In this document: piece after piece, positions 1 through 10,564 of the stretch
Layout of the letters: each line of letters starts with the position of its first letter
How positions within the stretch are numbered: position 1 is the first letter of the stretch
From: Takakia lepidozioides
Lineage: Eukaryota > Streptophyta > Takakiopsida > Takakiales > Takakiaceae
DNA length: 64,000 bases
Direction: 5' to 3'
Assembly (NCBI GenBank): GCA_030704615.1
Contig: CM060732.1
Coordinates: 5,766,001 to 5,830,000 of the forward strand
Notes under the pieces: model-generated
What the model was told of the DNA's origin: nothing
What the model saw: the letters and a program-made list of their open reading frames with translations, nothing else
Database searches by the model: none
Position numbers and translations under genes: made by a program

Positions 1-431
1 GGGGGGTTGCTGGCCTCGGGGGGCGGACGACTCCTCCGGCTACAGCGTAGCTACGGCGTGAGCCCAGCCCCGTGAGCCTGGGAGCTGAGCTCACATTGTA
101 GTTGCAAAGCATGAGTGGCACAAATCTGCTGGAGAAGCAGGTCCTATAGGCGAGGATTGTAGGAAGAGGGCCTATTACCGTGGACAAACAAAGGGGCCAC
201 CATGCACCATGTCTGCAATGCCTGCACAAAAAGAGGAATATGAAAATATAGCAGATTTGAGCTCAGAATGATTGACACACTTTATTTCAATTCACAGATA
301 GACGCTTACAATGAATGGCATGTGCATTTGCCCTGGTTCCGTGAATGATATGTATGTGTTTGTCCTAAATGCAAAGTCTTTACACGGTAACCTGGAAACC
401 AGCATGGGAAGCGGCCATGGCTCGTATGTGT
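1..431. other. No gene recognised
   Basis: No coding signal or repeat is recognised in this stretch. It lies downstream of the minus-strand SWIM-domain fragment and may be its 3' flank. Confidence 0.4.
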
Positions 432-944
432 TCAAAGAGAATTTGGCGGAGCCCTACGTGAGGTGTCCCGCTGCAGAAGGGTGATTACTTCTCCGTAGCC
501 TAGTGTGGCTTGGTGAATGAATTGGTCTCTCTTACCGTCGCAGCACATAATTACAAGGTATATGTAATATTGATGCTTGCAGGGGACCCACTTCCCTCTC
601 ATGCCGAGAGCGCCCTCACGCATCGTTACAAAATCCGGACAAGTGCACGTAGGAAAATTCCCCACGGTAACTTGATATTCTTTGCCATGAAGAACTGAGC
701 CAATAGACAGCACTGTGTAAATCCGTCCATACCCCGGGGCAGGGACTTCGGTGGTACGAGTCACCCGAACCTGCAAAATTCTAGCCGATTCCATCTTGCA
801 TTCGTGATCTGCACCCGAAGTGACACGGCGCACTGTTTTCCATCTCTTTTTGTTGGGTGGGAGTTGGCACCGGGTGGAGGCATTGCCGGAGCATGTGGCA
901 CATCCGTGGCGACAGTGCATGAGGGCACCACCCAGACCATGCAA
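432..944 (-). pseudogene. SWIM zinc-finger transposon-protein fragment
   Basis: The minus-strand frame contains a SWIM-type zinc finger: a CTCPDF core followed about 20 residues later by PCKHQYY, which is the CxCx(n)CxH pattern. A run of beta-strand-like residues precedes it. In plants this finger sits at the C-terminus of MULE and FAR1-like transposase proteins and helps bind DNA or protein. No DDE catalytic domain is visible upstream, and the reading frame is not continuous with the ORFs further upstream, so this looks like a 3' fragment of a decayed transposase gene. A transposase family with a similar SWIM finger could also have supplied the RGC-domain fragment at 31.4-32.4 kb. That link is inference. 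Confidence 0.6.
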
Positions 945-1186
945 GACAGAACCCTCCCTCCTCCAGCATGCTTATCTCAGTTGATGACAGCGACGTCCCA
1001 AGTTTCACAGGCCAAATTGCGGGGGGAGGAGGCTTCATTATCACCGAAGGACGAACTGTTCCCTTGACGCATCATGCCATATCGTCTGGGCAGAACCAGA
1101 ACTTGTGGTCCTTTGACTCCCCACTATGATAAGGTCGGAAATGTGAATGTTGGAGCTGGAGTCCCCCTGGAGCCTCTGCATATTTT

Positions 1187-1633
1187 TTATTTGCATTTCT
1201 TGAAAGAGGGGGTCCGAATTGCCATGCAAGCCACTCTAGATCCTGGTGGGGTGCGTTCTATATGCCACTCACTATCAATGCAATCAGATTCATGCACCAT
1301 GGCCACCACCTCCTCCAATGGGATTCCTGCTGTTGTGCTTGCATGATCTGCACCTGCTCCACTGGAGGAGGACCCATCTGGGAAGGGGCGGGCACACAAC
1401 TTAGTCTGCACTGGAGACACCCTTAGTACACAGAAATTGACCCTGTCCGGCCGATGGGAATCTCCATCCGACCCTGGAGGAGTTTTCAATTTCCTTTTGC
1501 ATGATCCAAATTTTTCCTCGTCTTCCAAATGGGGGAGCCTGGATTGCAAAGGGGAGCCTTCAGTGCACTTGTTCAGAGCTCTGGCCATCTTCAATGGGTC
1601 TCCAGACCTACTCGCAGCCCTTAGCATCAACAA
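1187..1633 (-). pseudogene. Possible upstream exon of the SWIM-domain gene
   Basis: An open minus-strand stretch of 148 codons lies just upstream of the SWIM fragment and on the same strand. The product is rich in Ser, Pro and basic residues and I recognise no domain in it. It could be a linker exon of the same decayed gene or simply a chance open frame. Position and strand are the only support. Confidence 0.25.
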
Positions 1634-1683
1634 AGTTGTATCAGGGCCCTTGCCTCCGATGTGCCATGGAAGAGGCCCCAGAG

Positions 1684-1860
1684 TAATATGAGATCAACCG
1701 AAATTCGTTCAATGGGCCGACGGATGGTTGCCCATCCAAATGATTTTCGTTCGCTTTGAGACTTGGCCAATGTGTTCAATGTAACCTCTGATAGGTCCCA
1801 CTGTAATATGAGATCAATCGAAATTCGTTCAATGGGCCAATGAGGCGTTCAGTTGTCATC
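1684..1860. repeat. 121-bp-period repeat, first block
   Basis: Two units begin with TAATATGAGATCAA at about 1,684 and 1,804. Each continues into TTCATTCAATGGGC-type and GGATGGTTGCCCATCC segments. The spacing is 120-121 bp. The same unit recurs at 2.45-2.83 kb, so this is a dispersed piece of a tandem array. Confidence 0.85.
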
Positions 1861-2089
1861 TGGTTTTTGTTCATTGCGAAAAAGAAATCTTGCAATGCGT
1901 GCACGGCTATTGCACCCATTGAACGGATGTGGTTGAAGCCCCTCTTTTGCCCGCATGTGCTTGAACATGTGTGCGACACATGTGCGGAGACACAACACAC
2001 GAATAAATCATTTGCCTCCCCATCGACACCAAGCCATTCCATAATGTAATTGAATTTAAATTAATTTTAAGCCAATAAATAGGTTTGCA

Positions 2090-2445
2090 CTGCCTTTCAT
2101 TGGGGGTTTCTGGCACGTATCGATTTTGTTTTTGGCTCAATTTTGTTCTGCGGCTTCTAGCATCCCACCACTACTCCCCCGCCAAAATTTGGACCAATAA
2201 AAAATGCCCCCAAAAAAAAGTGTTCTCTTCGCTCACTATTGCAGAACTCTCTATGAAGAGTGCATGAAGTTGAACACAAATCAAGTTCGGAGTGCAAAAC
2301 AGGGAAGAAACTGTGGTTTTGAGTCCAAATGAATTATGTTCGCTCCCAAATTTGGCACGCACGTTGCATATAGCTACATTACACGCCCCATTCAAAAACG
2401 GAATGAAAAAAAAATCGTGAGCACGCGAAACACAGTCTAACAGGT
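2090..2445 (+). repeat. Dispersed AT-rich repeat, copy 1
   Basis: This segment includes TTTTGTTTTTGGCT, CACTATTGCAGAACT and GAAGAGTGCATGAAGTTGAA blocks. It is clearly related to 3,900-4,330 on the same strand and, inverted, to 27,980-28,400. It separates blocks of the 121-bp array and probably belongs to the same large repeat unit or element. No protein is recognised in it. Confidence 0.8.
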
Positions 2446-2454
2446 CCCAAAGCA

Positions 2455-2830
2455 ATAACAGATCCAACGGAATACATTCAACGGGTGAACGGATGGTTGC
2501 CCATCCAAATCATTTTTGTTTGCTTGCAAACTTTGCCAGTACGTTCGAGACACCATCTCACAGGTCTCGGATTAATATTAGATCAATCGAAATTCATTCG
2601 ATGGCTCAACGGATGGTTGGCCATCGAGATGATTTTGGTTCGCTTTCCGACTTGGCCAGTATGTTCAATGTGCCATGGAAGAGGCCCCTGAGTAATATGA
2701 GATCAACCGAAATTCATTCAATGGGCCGACGGATGGTTGCCCATCCGAATGATTTTCGTTCGCTTTGAGACTTGGCCAATGTGTTCAATGTACCCTCTGA
2801 TAGGTCCCAGTGTAATATGAGATCAATCGT
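2455..2830. repeat. 121-bp-period tandem repeat, second block
   Basis: Three further units of the 1.68-kb repeat follow each other, with anchors at about 2,573, 2,693 and 2,812. The 119-121 bp spacing is very regular while the unit sequence has diverged, which is usual for an ageing satellite-like array. Confidence 0.85.
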
Positions 2831-2834
2831 TAAC

Positions 2835-3860
2835 GATTAATCATGAATCATCCAATAAGGGAACTGTTGGTTCACCCTTTGAACCATTTAACATTGTCAT
2901 CATACTTGTGCAGTAACTTTAAGAAGGCATGTACAAGACACTCGCAAAGTTTCAAATGAATCCAAAATCATTTGGCAGGGGAATGATTGGTTCACCCATA
3001 GCCAATTTCAGGGGCTGAAATTGCCATTTCACAGGCTACAGTTGCAATTTGAGGGGCGGGAATTGTCATTTCAGGGGCTAGAAGTGCAATGAGAGGGGTT
3101 GGAATTAAATTTCAGGGGCTTCAATTGCAATTTGAGGGGTTGTAATTGACAATTTCAAGGGCTCAAATTACAATTTGAGGGGCGGCCGGGGTTGGTCATT
3201 TTAGGGACTGACATTACCAATTTTAAGGGCTTGAATTGCATTTTGAATTGTAATTCAAGGGTTACAATGAGCCATTGGGGGGCTAGAATTACCAAAGCAA
3301 TGACATCCAAAGCAATCTAAAATTATTTGATAGCGGAATGATTGGTTCACCCTTTCAACCATTTTTTATTCACGTCATACTTGTCCGGTACTTGTAGGAG
3401 GGCATGTGGCTGACACTTGCAAAGCTTCAAAGCAATGTAAAATCATTTGATAGTGGAACAATTGGTTCACCCTTTCAACCATATTCTACTGACCTCATAC
3501 TTGTCCGGTACCTTTAAAATGGCACGTGAAAGACACTTGCAAAGCTTTAAAGCACTCCAAAATCATTTGATATGTTCATGATTGATTCACCCTTTCAACC
3601 ATTTTAGATTGATTTGAAACTTGTGAAAGACCTGTAAGAGGGCATGTACAAGACACTTGCAAAGTTTCAAATCAATTTAAAATCATTTGGTAGGGGGACG
3701 ATTGGTTCATCCTTTAAACCATTTTAGATTGATGTCATACTTCTCAAAGACGTGTAAGAGGGCATGTAGAAGACAGTTGCAAAGTTTTGGAGCAATAAAA
3801 TATCATTTCATCGGGGAAGTTTCCGTTCACCCTTTCATCCAATTTTGAATTGAACTGGAT
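2835..3860. repeat. Second 121-bp-period array with an internal 21-bp array
   Basis: The anchor ATTGGTTCACCCTTT, with small variations, occurs at about 2,867, 2,987, 3,339, 3,460, 3,581, 3,702 and 3,822. The period is therefore close to 121 bp, although the unit sequence differs from the 1.68-kb array. Between roughly 3,005 and 3,290 the array is interrupted by a short-period array of about 21 bp built on GGGGCTGAAATTGCCATTTCA. No coding signal is seen. Confidence 0.85.
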
Positions 3861-3894
3861 TTTTACTAAATAAAATGATTTAGAGGGCATAGGA

Positions 3895-4335
3895 TTGTGG
3901 GGCGCAATGAGTGTGGGGCGCAATGATTTTGTTTTTGGCTTGATTTTGTTCTGTGAGTTGAACCCTCACACCACCACATCCTTGCCAAAAAATGTACCAA
4001 AGAAAAATGTTTGGAAAAAAAACGTTCATCCTTTGCTCTATGCTCACTATTGCAGAACTATCTATGAAGAGTGCATGAAGTTGAAGATAACTTCACCTTG
4101 GAGTGCAAATGAGGGAATAAAATGTGTTTTGGATGTAGACAATGTCTGTTCATGGTGATATTTTGCATGCAACTCTTCATGTTGTTATCAAGCATATGGC
4201 TTCAGAATGGAATTAAAAACAATTCATGTGCAGGCGAAAGGTTGTTTCTCCTTATGAATTTGAATAACCAATTCAAACAACTTTGTTGAAGTTCAACTTT
4301 GGTCCATATGTGCTTAAGTATGTACAAATCATGTA
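3895..4335 (+). repeat. Dispersed AT-rich repeat, copy 2
   Basis: This is the related copy of 2,090-2,445. It has the same order of blocks, including ATTGCAGAACTATCTATGAA and AGTGCATGAAGTTGAA. Its far end (TGGTCCATATGTGCTTAAGT) is matched in inverted orientation at about 28,000-28,030. Confidence 0.8.
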
Positions 4336-4389
4336 CACAAAGTTGCAAGCAAAGAAATAATCATTTGCCCCCCGAACGACTCGTTAAAC

Positions 4390-4580
4390 CTTTCAACCAA
4401 TTTTCAATTATGAATCATTTAATAGGGGAACTATTGGTTCACCCTTAGAACCATTTTAGATTGACCTCATACTTGTCCGGTAACTTAAAGAGGGCATGTA
4501 CAACACACTCCCAAAGTTTCAAATCAATCTAAAATCATTTGGCAGGGGAACGATTGGTTCACCCATTGACCCGGTGTACA
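4390..4580. repeat. 121-bp-period repeat, third block
   Basis: Two more units of the GATTGGTTCACCC array have anchors at about 4,432 and 4,553, again 121 bp apart. They end just before the 3' end of the minus-strand kinase-like gene. Confidence 0.8.
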
Positions 4581-4733
4581 CTGCACTCTTCAAGATTTGT
4601 GAGTGTGGTGCTTGATTATCCCATATGATGGACCCAGGTGCCATGGCCAAGTAACAAACCATTAAAACATTATGGTACGAGACAAACACAATTGAAAATA
4701 ACATTTATTCAAACATGATGTACAGTCAGAGGT

Positions 4734-6242
4734 CTACAAGTTTCTATCCATCCTCCAGCAATTTTTGGGCTCAGGCCAATTGAATAGCCCCGTCATGCAA
4801 CGCTTCACAACATTTTCTAGTTTGTACCGCAACTCTACTGTGTCTACACACAAGTTTTCCAGAGCGGAAGCAAAACAGGTTCCAGTAGACATATCGTTGA
4901 GCAGGCTTGCATCGAACGTGTTACCCCCATTTATTGCCTGGGCTATCTTCCCAATTGCAAAGGTCTCTAATGGCACGGTTAGAGAGGGCCTACGAGGTGT
5001 GCCATCTGACTGGTTGTTGGCTACATTATGAACAATTGCAATTTCAGGTGCAATCCACCATCTAAGTGCGAGAGTCTTTATCATCTTGTCTCTGCTCTCG
5101 AAAATGTACAACGTGGTTTTTGGGTCATCCGTCGTGGAGGCCATCCCCCAATCGCATACCCCGATGTACACATCTTCAGACCCTCGTGGAAAATGCAACA
5201 AGATGTTGTCGGGGGACATGCCGTTGTGCAAGAGGTGGTGATTATGGACGTTGAGCATGATGTACAAAAGCGCCCACGCCAATTGGGTACGATTCTGTTG
5301 GAATCGAACCAGTCGGTTGACCTCCTGCATTTCCTGCTCCGTCCCCCGTCGTTCCATTAACTCCCTGTTATCCCGATCATTCCCCCATTTCCTGTCAATA
5401 CTCACCTATGATCGTATGGTCCCCCCATTCCACCAATGTGTGTAACCTTCATTTCGACGTGGATGCAACGCAAAATACTTTATGATGTCGAAATGATGGA
5501 ACTTTACAGCCAACGCCTCATTGTTATGTTGGACTTTGGCAAGCTCAACATTTGTTTCCATGGGCGTTTTCCCTGCTAGCTCCCAAGATGGAGGAATGAA
5601 TTGATCCCCAACAATTCTAACCCTCCGAATTGTACCATACCCTCCCTGTTTGGGCGCGCCGAGTTGTTGTACTTATGCATTTGTGGATATGTATCTCACG
5701 TTCAATGCCGCATCCGCGGACGAGGACCCTGCCTTCCATGGGAGTGGTTTTGTACGTCGTTTGGCGTGGGCCTTTGCCATGTCAGACCACCAATCCACAA
5801 GCACAAACAACTCCTCCTCTGAAGTTGGCATGCGACCTTCAGCTACAGGTGTTCTCGTAATAAACTTGTCCATGGTTTGCCTCAGATTCCATGTGGCATC
5901 ATGGGCCCGGTCCTCCATCCATTTCGTGAACTGGAACTTCGCCCTGTCCTCCTCCCATTCTTCCCCGGCCAAAGCCTCCCTCATTCTCATCTCCATATTG
6001 TGCTGGAATCTAAGGAACCCCTCATTCCCATGTCGAACATACAAAAGATTCAAACGCATTATGTCATTGTCCTTCAAATAATCCAGCACTACTTGCTTCA
6101 CCACCTTCGCGGCCTCTGCGCTTGGATAGTCTTTTTTATTGACCTGACTATCCCGTTCATGTGCATGTTTACGCTTCCTACCTTTACGCCCACTTCCCGA
6201 GGAACCCCCTGACACTGCATTCGAAGCAACGTTTCCGGACAT
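4734..6242 (-). pseudogene. Protein-kinase-like gene with two in-frame stops
   Basis: One continuous minus-strand frame runs from an ATG at 6,242 to a stop at 4,734 (502 codons), broken only by TAA at codon 190 (5,673-5,675) and TAG at codon 279 (5,406-5,408). The N-terminus is Gly/Ser-rich and then basic. Kinase landmarks follow in the right order: a glycine-rich loop GGYGTIRRV (about 200-208), a VAIK-like lysine in LAVKF (K247), a catalytic-loop equivalent HNGMSPDN (339-346), CDWG in place of DFG (about 363-366) and an APE motif (398-400). The HRD aspartate is replaced by Gly, so even a read-through product should be a poor kinase. The TAG is followed directly by GTGAGT, a good splice donor, but splicing there would leave the stop in the exon. 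A relic of a transposon-carried or host kinase family is the simplest reading. Confidence 0.7.
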
Positions 6243-6589
6243 GATGAAAATACTCTGCGGAATAGACGCGGCTTCGTAACGGAAAACTAAACCCAGACTA
6301 TTGATAACCTTATATACTAGCAGACCAATTTCCTCACCCTCTATTGGTATAGTACCCAAAGCAAACTCTCCCACAGTCACAGGAAAAAAAGGCAAAAACT
6401 CCTCCCCCACACAAATCCACTTTCTCCCCCCCCCCCCACGCTCAGTCCTGGCCACCGAAGTTCAAACTCCAAGAAGCCCCAGAACCGCACTCACAGAGAG
6501 GGAAAAAAATGGTTGGGAATGAGGGGTAGGCCCTTATATACTGCCTGGAGAGGCCTGGCGTGCGACCGCCTCTGCTGCCCATTCACGCC

Positions 6590-7078
6590 TCGTCACGTGT
6601 CCAAGGAGCGGTCGTACCTAATAACAAAAAAGAAAATGTGCGACCCCCATAAGCGGTCGCACCTAATAACAAAAAAAAAAAAGTCTGCGACCACCGCCGG
6701 CTGGTGGTCACACCCATTTAAAAAATAATTAAAAATTTGCGACTATCCCCTGCTGGTGGTCGCACCCATTTTAAAAATAATTAAAAATGTGCAACCCTCC
6801 CCTGCTGGTGGTCGCACCTATTTTTAAAAAAATGAAAAAGTTGCGACCACCACCTGCTGGTGGTCGCACCCAATTAAAAAAAAAAGAAAAAATGTGCGAC
6901 CACCCTCTGTTTGTGGTCGCACCTATTAAAAAAATGAAAATGCTGCGACCACGACCTGTTGGTGGTCGCACCCATTTAAAAAATAAGAAAAAATATGCGA
7001 CCACCCCCTTCAGGTGGTCGCACCTATTTTAAGAAAATAAAAATTTGTCCGACCAACCTTTGCTGACGGTCGCATGAT
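6590..7078. repeat. Hairpin minisatellite built on TGCGACCACC/GGTGGTCGCA
   Basis: About nine units of 50-58 bp each contain an inverted pair such as GCGACCACC and GGTGGTCGC around a short CTGCT-type loop. The units are separated by A-rich spacers. Each unit can fold into a hairpin. Arrays like this are typical of the subterminal regions of plant CACTA and other DNA transposons, where transposase binds, but no terminal CACTA motif is visible next to this one. Confidence 0.8.
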
Positions 7079-7079
7079 T

Positions 7080-7314
7080 GATAATATAAATCATCATATA
7101 TGAATTTTATAGATAATTAAAGAAATCCACGTAATGAGGCCACATCGGTTGCCACATCGGTTCTCATAGTAAATAGTCAATAGTAAAGTAAGAAAATAAA
7201 CATATTTATGTACAGTAACGTCGGTTTAAGACGTGACGTGACGTACGTCCGTCGCTGACATCGGACGTGACGCTGACACGTCAACGCCACGTCACGTCCA
7301 AATTTGCAACTAGG
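7080..7314. other. AT-rich then GACGT-rich spacer
   Basis: An AT-rich stretch is followed at 7,220-7,310 by many overlapping ACGT, GACGTG and CACGTC words, with partial inverted symmetry. No gene is recognised. Confidence 0.4.
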
Positions 7315-7712
7315 GTGTGCGGTAATGCACACTGTTTGTGCCCCCCTTTTTGGTTCTTTTCTGATGTAAAAAAATGCCACACAGGGCCAGTCTGCCATGT
7401 TCAAATCACACCAAGATGGAATCACCAAACAGTGTGCGGCAACGCACACTGTTTGTGCCCCCCACTTTGCTTGTTTTTCTATGTCAAAATGTGTCACACC
7501 AGGACTATCTGCCATGTACAAATCACACCTATATGGAAGCACAAAACAGTGTGCGGCAACGCACACTGTTTGTGCCCTTGTACTTGGGTTTTTTTCTATG
7601 TCAAAATGTGTCACACCAGGGCTGCCTGTCAAGTTCAAATCACACCTATATGGAAGCACAAAACAGTGTGGGGCAACGCACACTGTTTGTGCCCCCCACT
7701 TTGCTTGTTTTT
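7315..7712. repeat. Four-copy tandem repeat, about 117 bp, with GTGTGCG hairpins
   Basis: Four units begin with GTGTGCGGCAACGCACAC or a close variant at about 7,315, 7,431, 7,549 and 7,666. The unit start is itself a perfect or near-perfect hairpin. All six-frame translations here are repetitive, so the long frames on both strands are not genes. Confidence 0.85.
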
Positions 7713-7744
7713 TGATGTCAATCCCAATCATCCCAGGAGAACTC

Positions 7745-8261
7745 GTATGATGCAAATAGCTCCTGCCAGCCCTAATAGTCCTACTAGCACATGTCATCAC
7801 AAACATGTGCATCCCCTCATAGTACACCGACGTATGACCACAAAAGTTCTCATCCCCATCGCTTCGCTCGTCCCATACTACATTGGTTCTCCTAGGATGA
7901 CCAAAAGAATTGTTGACCAGCCCAACAACATTGCCGAAGATATCGGGGTCACCATCACAAAATCTGATCTCAATGGGAGACAACCCCCGTCTACGTACAT
8001 CTTGTCCGTTGACACACAAAATGTAGGGTATGATATATGGGCTTCGAGGCGTAATGTACGGAACTCCCGGGAGGTGTAGTATGGACCATAGTAGGGAAAC
8101 AAGTCCACCATGCTGTTGTTCCCAAGAGGAACCACAATATCATTGACCGTGAATAAACCCCGACCCATAGCAGGGTCAGTAGCAGCTCTCACAACATACC
8201 GTCTACCCCAATATTTGAACTCCACATCCTCTCGGATGGGGGTAGGAGGGCTACAATACAC
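7745..8261 (-). pseudogene. SET-domain-like protein fragment, frameshifted
   Basis: Read on the minus strand, the product resembles a SET methyltransferase fold in order: an opening strand ending in GRGLFTVNDI, a glycine/tyrosine segment PYYGPYY, then GNVVGLVNNSFGHPRRTNVV, which resembles the SET NHS-type core, and finally MTCASRTIRAG, which resembles the ...I.aGEEl end of SET. Two frames must be joined: there is a frameshift near 8,000 and another near 7,770. No ATG is seen at the 5' end, so the start is probably missing or in another exon. A related 3' piece lies at 27.69-27.90 kb. The assignment rests on motif order only. A different fold cannot be excluded. Confidence 0.5.
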
Positions 8262-9007
8262 TTGGCAGCAATTTTAGTTCGAACAGTGAGGGACTTTCTG
8301 AAGAACAGAATGACACAGTCTGCACCAGAATCACAAACAAGGAAAAATAACTGCCTTCACTACATATTGTCGAGTCAGAGTATTATGTCCACGTTGGCAA
8401 AGCTATATAAATAAATAAATACATTGGGCCTCAATGACATAGCAGCCCAAGAATGTCATTGCATGTGCACAAGTGATACAGCTGGATTTCAGCTTATGAA
8501 GTAAAACACCATGAAAGCTCTAGGATAAGTCTAATCATTGTACCTGAAGGAGATGTCAGACTTAATATACACATGGCCCAATCATAACTCATTTATAATT
8601 TTTGTACAAGAAGCAGACACAAACAGTTTTGAGTACAAGCCGATTATGCAAACCGCAAATACGTGGATACTTCAAATAAGGAGAGGGCATCGGCGACCTA
8701 CCAAACATTTTAGGAAGTGGAAAGCTGCAACACACATAACAATTCAACACAATGATATCTTCCTGAAAATAGCCAAATTGTCATCAGATAATAGATGCAA
8801 CTGCAAGCTGCATATGAAGCGAATTGACAAGCTACATATGTCTGTCTGCTGATCTCAAAGCAGCCACCCCTAGCTCATTTCTTACACTTGGTTCTCCATG
8901 ACTTTCTGGCCTTGCTGGATGCTTCTCCTTCTAGCAAGCAACAACAAAGATTTTGAGTTCAGAATTATGTGGAGTTTTCACAAATTACAGTCCCACATTT
9001 GCCATAC
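8262..9007. other. No gene recognised
   Basis: AT-rich sequence with no convincing coding frame, repeat or structural RNA. It ends at the ATG flanking base triplet of CACTA-1L. Confidence 0.5.
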
Positions 9008-9010
9008 ATG

Positions 9011-9034
9011 CACTAGAAGCATTCGTGTTTTTTT
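9011..9034 (+). repeat. Left terminal inverted repeat of CACTA-1L
   Basis: CACTAGAAGCATTCGTGT begins directly after the flanking ATG. It differs from the right terminus at positions 6 and 9. The degeneracy at position 6 of the CACTA hexamer is unusual for an active end. Confidence 0.75.
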
Positions 9035-10564
9035 CGAATCGACTGCATATCCGCGACCACTCCGGGAACCACTTGGTAGTAAACGGGACTACTGGAGAGT
9101 CGAAACAGACAAAATTTGAAAAAGCCAAAATTGCAAGTGGTTGTAATTACTGCACATGCGACTACAAATTTGCATTCCTAATTCGATTAATGGAATAAAG
9201 ATATTTATTCATTAAAGTGAATATGTAGTCGACTCAACGACTCCATGAACCACTGCGCATTCATTGCACACATGACTCGGCAGCACATTTGCTGACGTGG
9301 CTTTCACAAAAAGAGGTAAACAAAATGTGGCCTTGGGGGAATAGATATTTTAATACATGCTGCCTCCACCTGGCCTGTCTGGCAAGGATGCAAGTGCTGC
9401 GTTGGACATGGCGGGACGTGGGAATGCAAATCCTGACACGGCAAGGCCTTAGTATACTGTGAGCGCGCGTAGTGGCTTCTCATAACGGTGTGACATTGGG
9501 TTCTTGGTCATTCAACATTTACAGAATGTGCTGGATGGAGGCACGATGGAGCGCACGGAGAGGTAAAGGCTGAAAGCGTTCATTAAGGTTGTGAACTACA
9601 ATTATATCATGCCAAACCAGTTTTTCGGTACGCAGATGGTGTCATGAGAGATTCTGCGATTTGCGCATAGGTGGACTTAATTTTGATGTTGACTTGAAGG
9701 CAAATGTGACACCAATGAAACTGGAAACTACAGGTAAGATGATGGCGTGCTACATCGCGACATAAACCTGCATTTGACATTCAGGCTTAGGATTCATGCA
9801 ATTTGGTGCTACTCAGGCCCGCACAGTTCCAGAGCAGAAGTGGGAGCCCATCCCAGGGATGGGGACCTCGTAAGTGCTTCTTCATTTTGTACTCACCTTG
9901 TTTTTGCATCGCACTTGTGCTACAAGGGGCAGAGCCATTCATTTGGCTGGAGGTTCAATTCCTCTACAAGTGAGCTATTCCCGTGTCACTACAATCAGTT
10001 AGATGTGTTTGTGGTGGTTGCTGGATTTGCGGCTCTGGGGTGTCTTGCCAAGTGCTTGCAGGGATCAACGTTAATGTGGACGGGGCAGTACATGTAGCAT
10101 AAAAGCTCATTCACTGGTGAAGAAGACCATGTGCGAACATATGTCATGCTATTGCTTCGAGAGTGCTGTTGTTGGGCAGGTGGGAGAATGGAACAACGGT
10201 GAGAAGGAAAGCAAGGGAAGCACAAAAAGGTGTCGTTCGGTCCTGCTCCTTTGGAGACACCCCCCATTCCACTGGTCTTTGTTCCTGGAAAGCATGCAGA
10301 TGGGCCAGAAAATGCATGCACACATTTACGTCTACTTCCCGTACATGAAGACGATCCTCTCCTCACATGTCAGAAACAATATGGGCAGAACAAAAAAAGG
10401 TTTGTTCACAAGACAGTCAGTGACCACATACCCATACATTATCGATACTATTAACTGTCTCGCCCTTGCTTATAAGCAGGACTGTACAAAATGGGTTCTA
10501 AGGACAGTAATAGTCCTTAGCATAGCTCTCGTCTATGAGCTGCTGGCTTAATGGACACTGAGAT
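9035..10564. other. CACTA-1L left subterminal and TNP2 3' region
   Basis: No conserved protein is recognised between the left terminus and the TNP2 stop codon. Open frames at 9.75-10.55 kb lack family motifs. The equivalent region of the second copy lies beyond the Gypsy insertion, outside the window, so it cannot be compared here. Confidence 0.5.

Noticed and set aside
5320-5405. Short intron (GTGAGT to GCAG, about 81 bp) removing the second stop of the kinase-like gene
   Set aside because: The TAG lies before the donor and would remain in the exon, so splicing there does not restore the frame.
6590-7078. CRISPR-like regular repeats
   Set aside because: Units are contiguous hairpins with A-rich joints, without unique spacers, and the genome is a plant.
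7267-8079. 270-codon plus-strand frame
   Set aside because: Its first half is a tandem repeat and its second half is antisense to the SET-like relic.
9987-9997. CACTACAATCA, identical to the first 11 bases of the CACTA-1 right terminus
   Set aside because: The match stops after 11 bases and the preceding triplet is TGT, not ATG. The end at 9,011 matches over more bases and has the correct flank.
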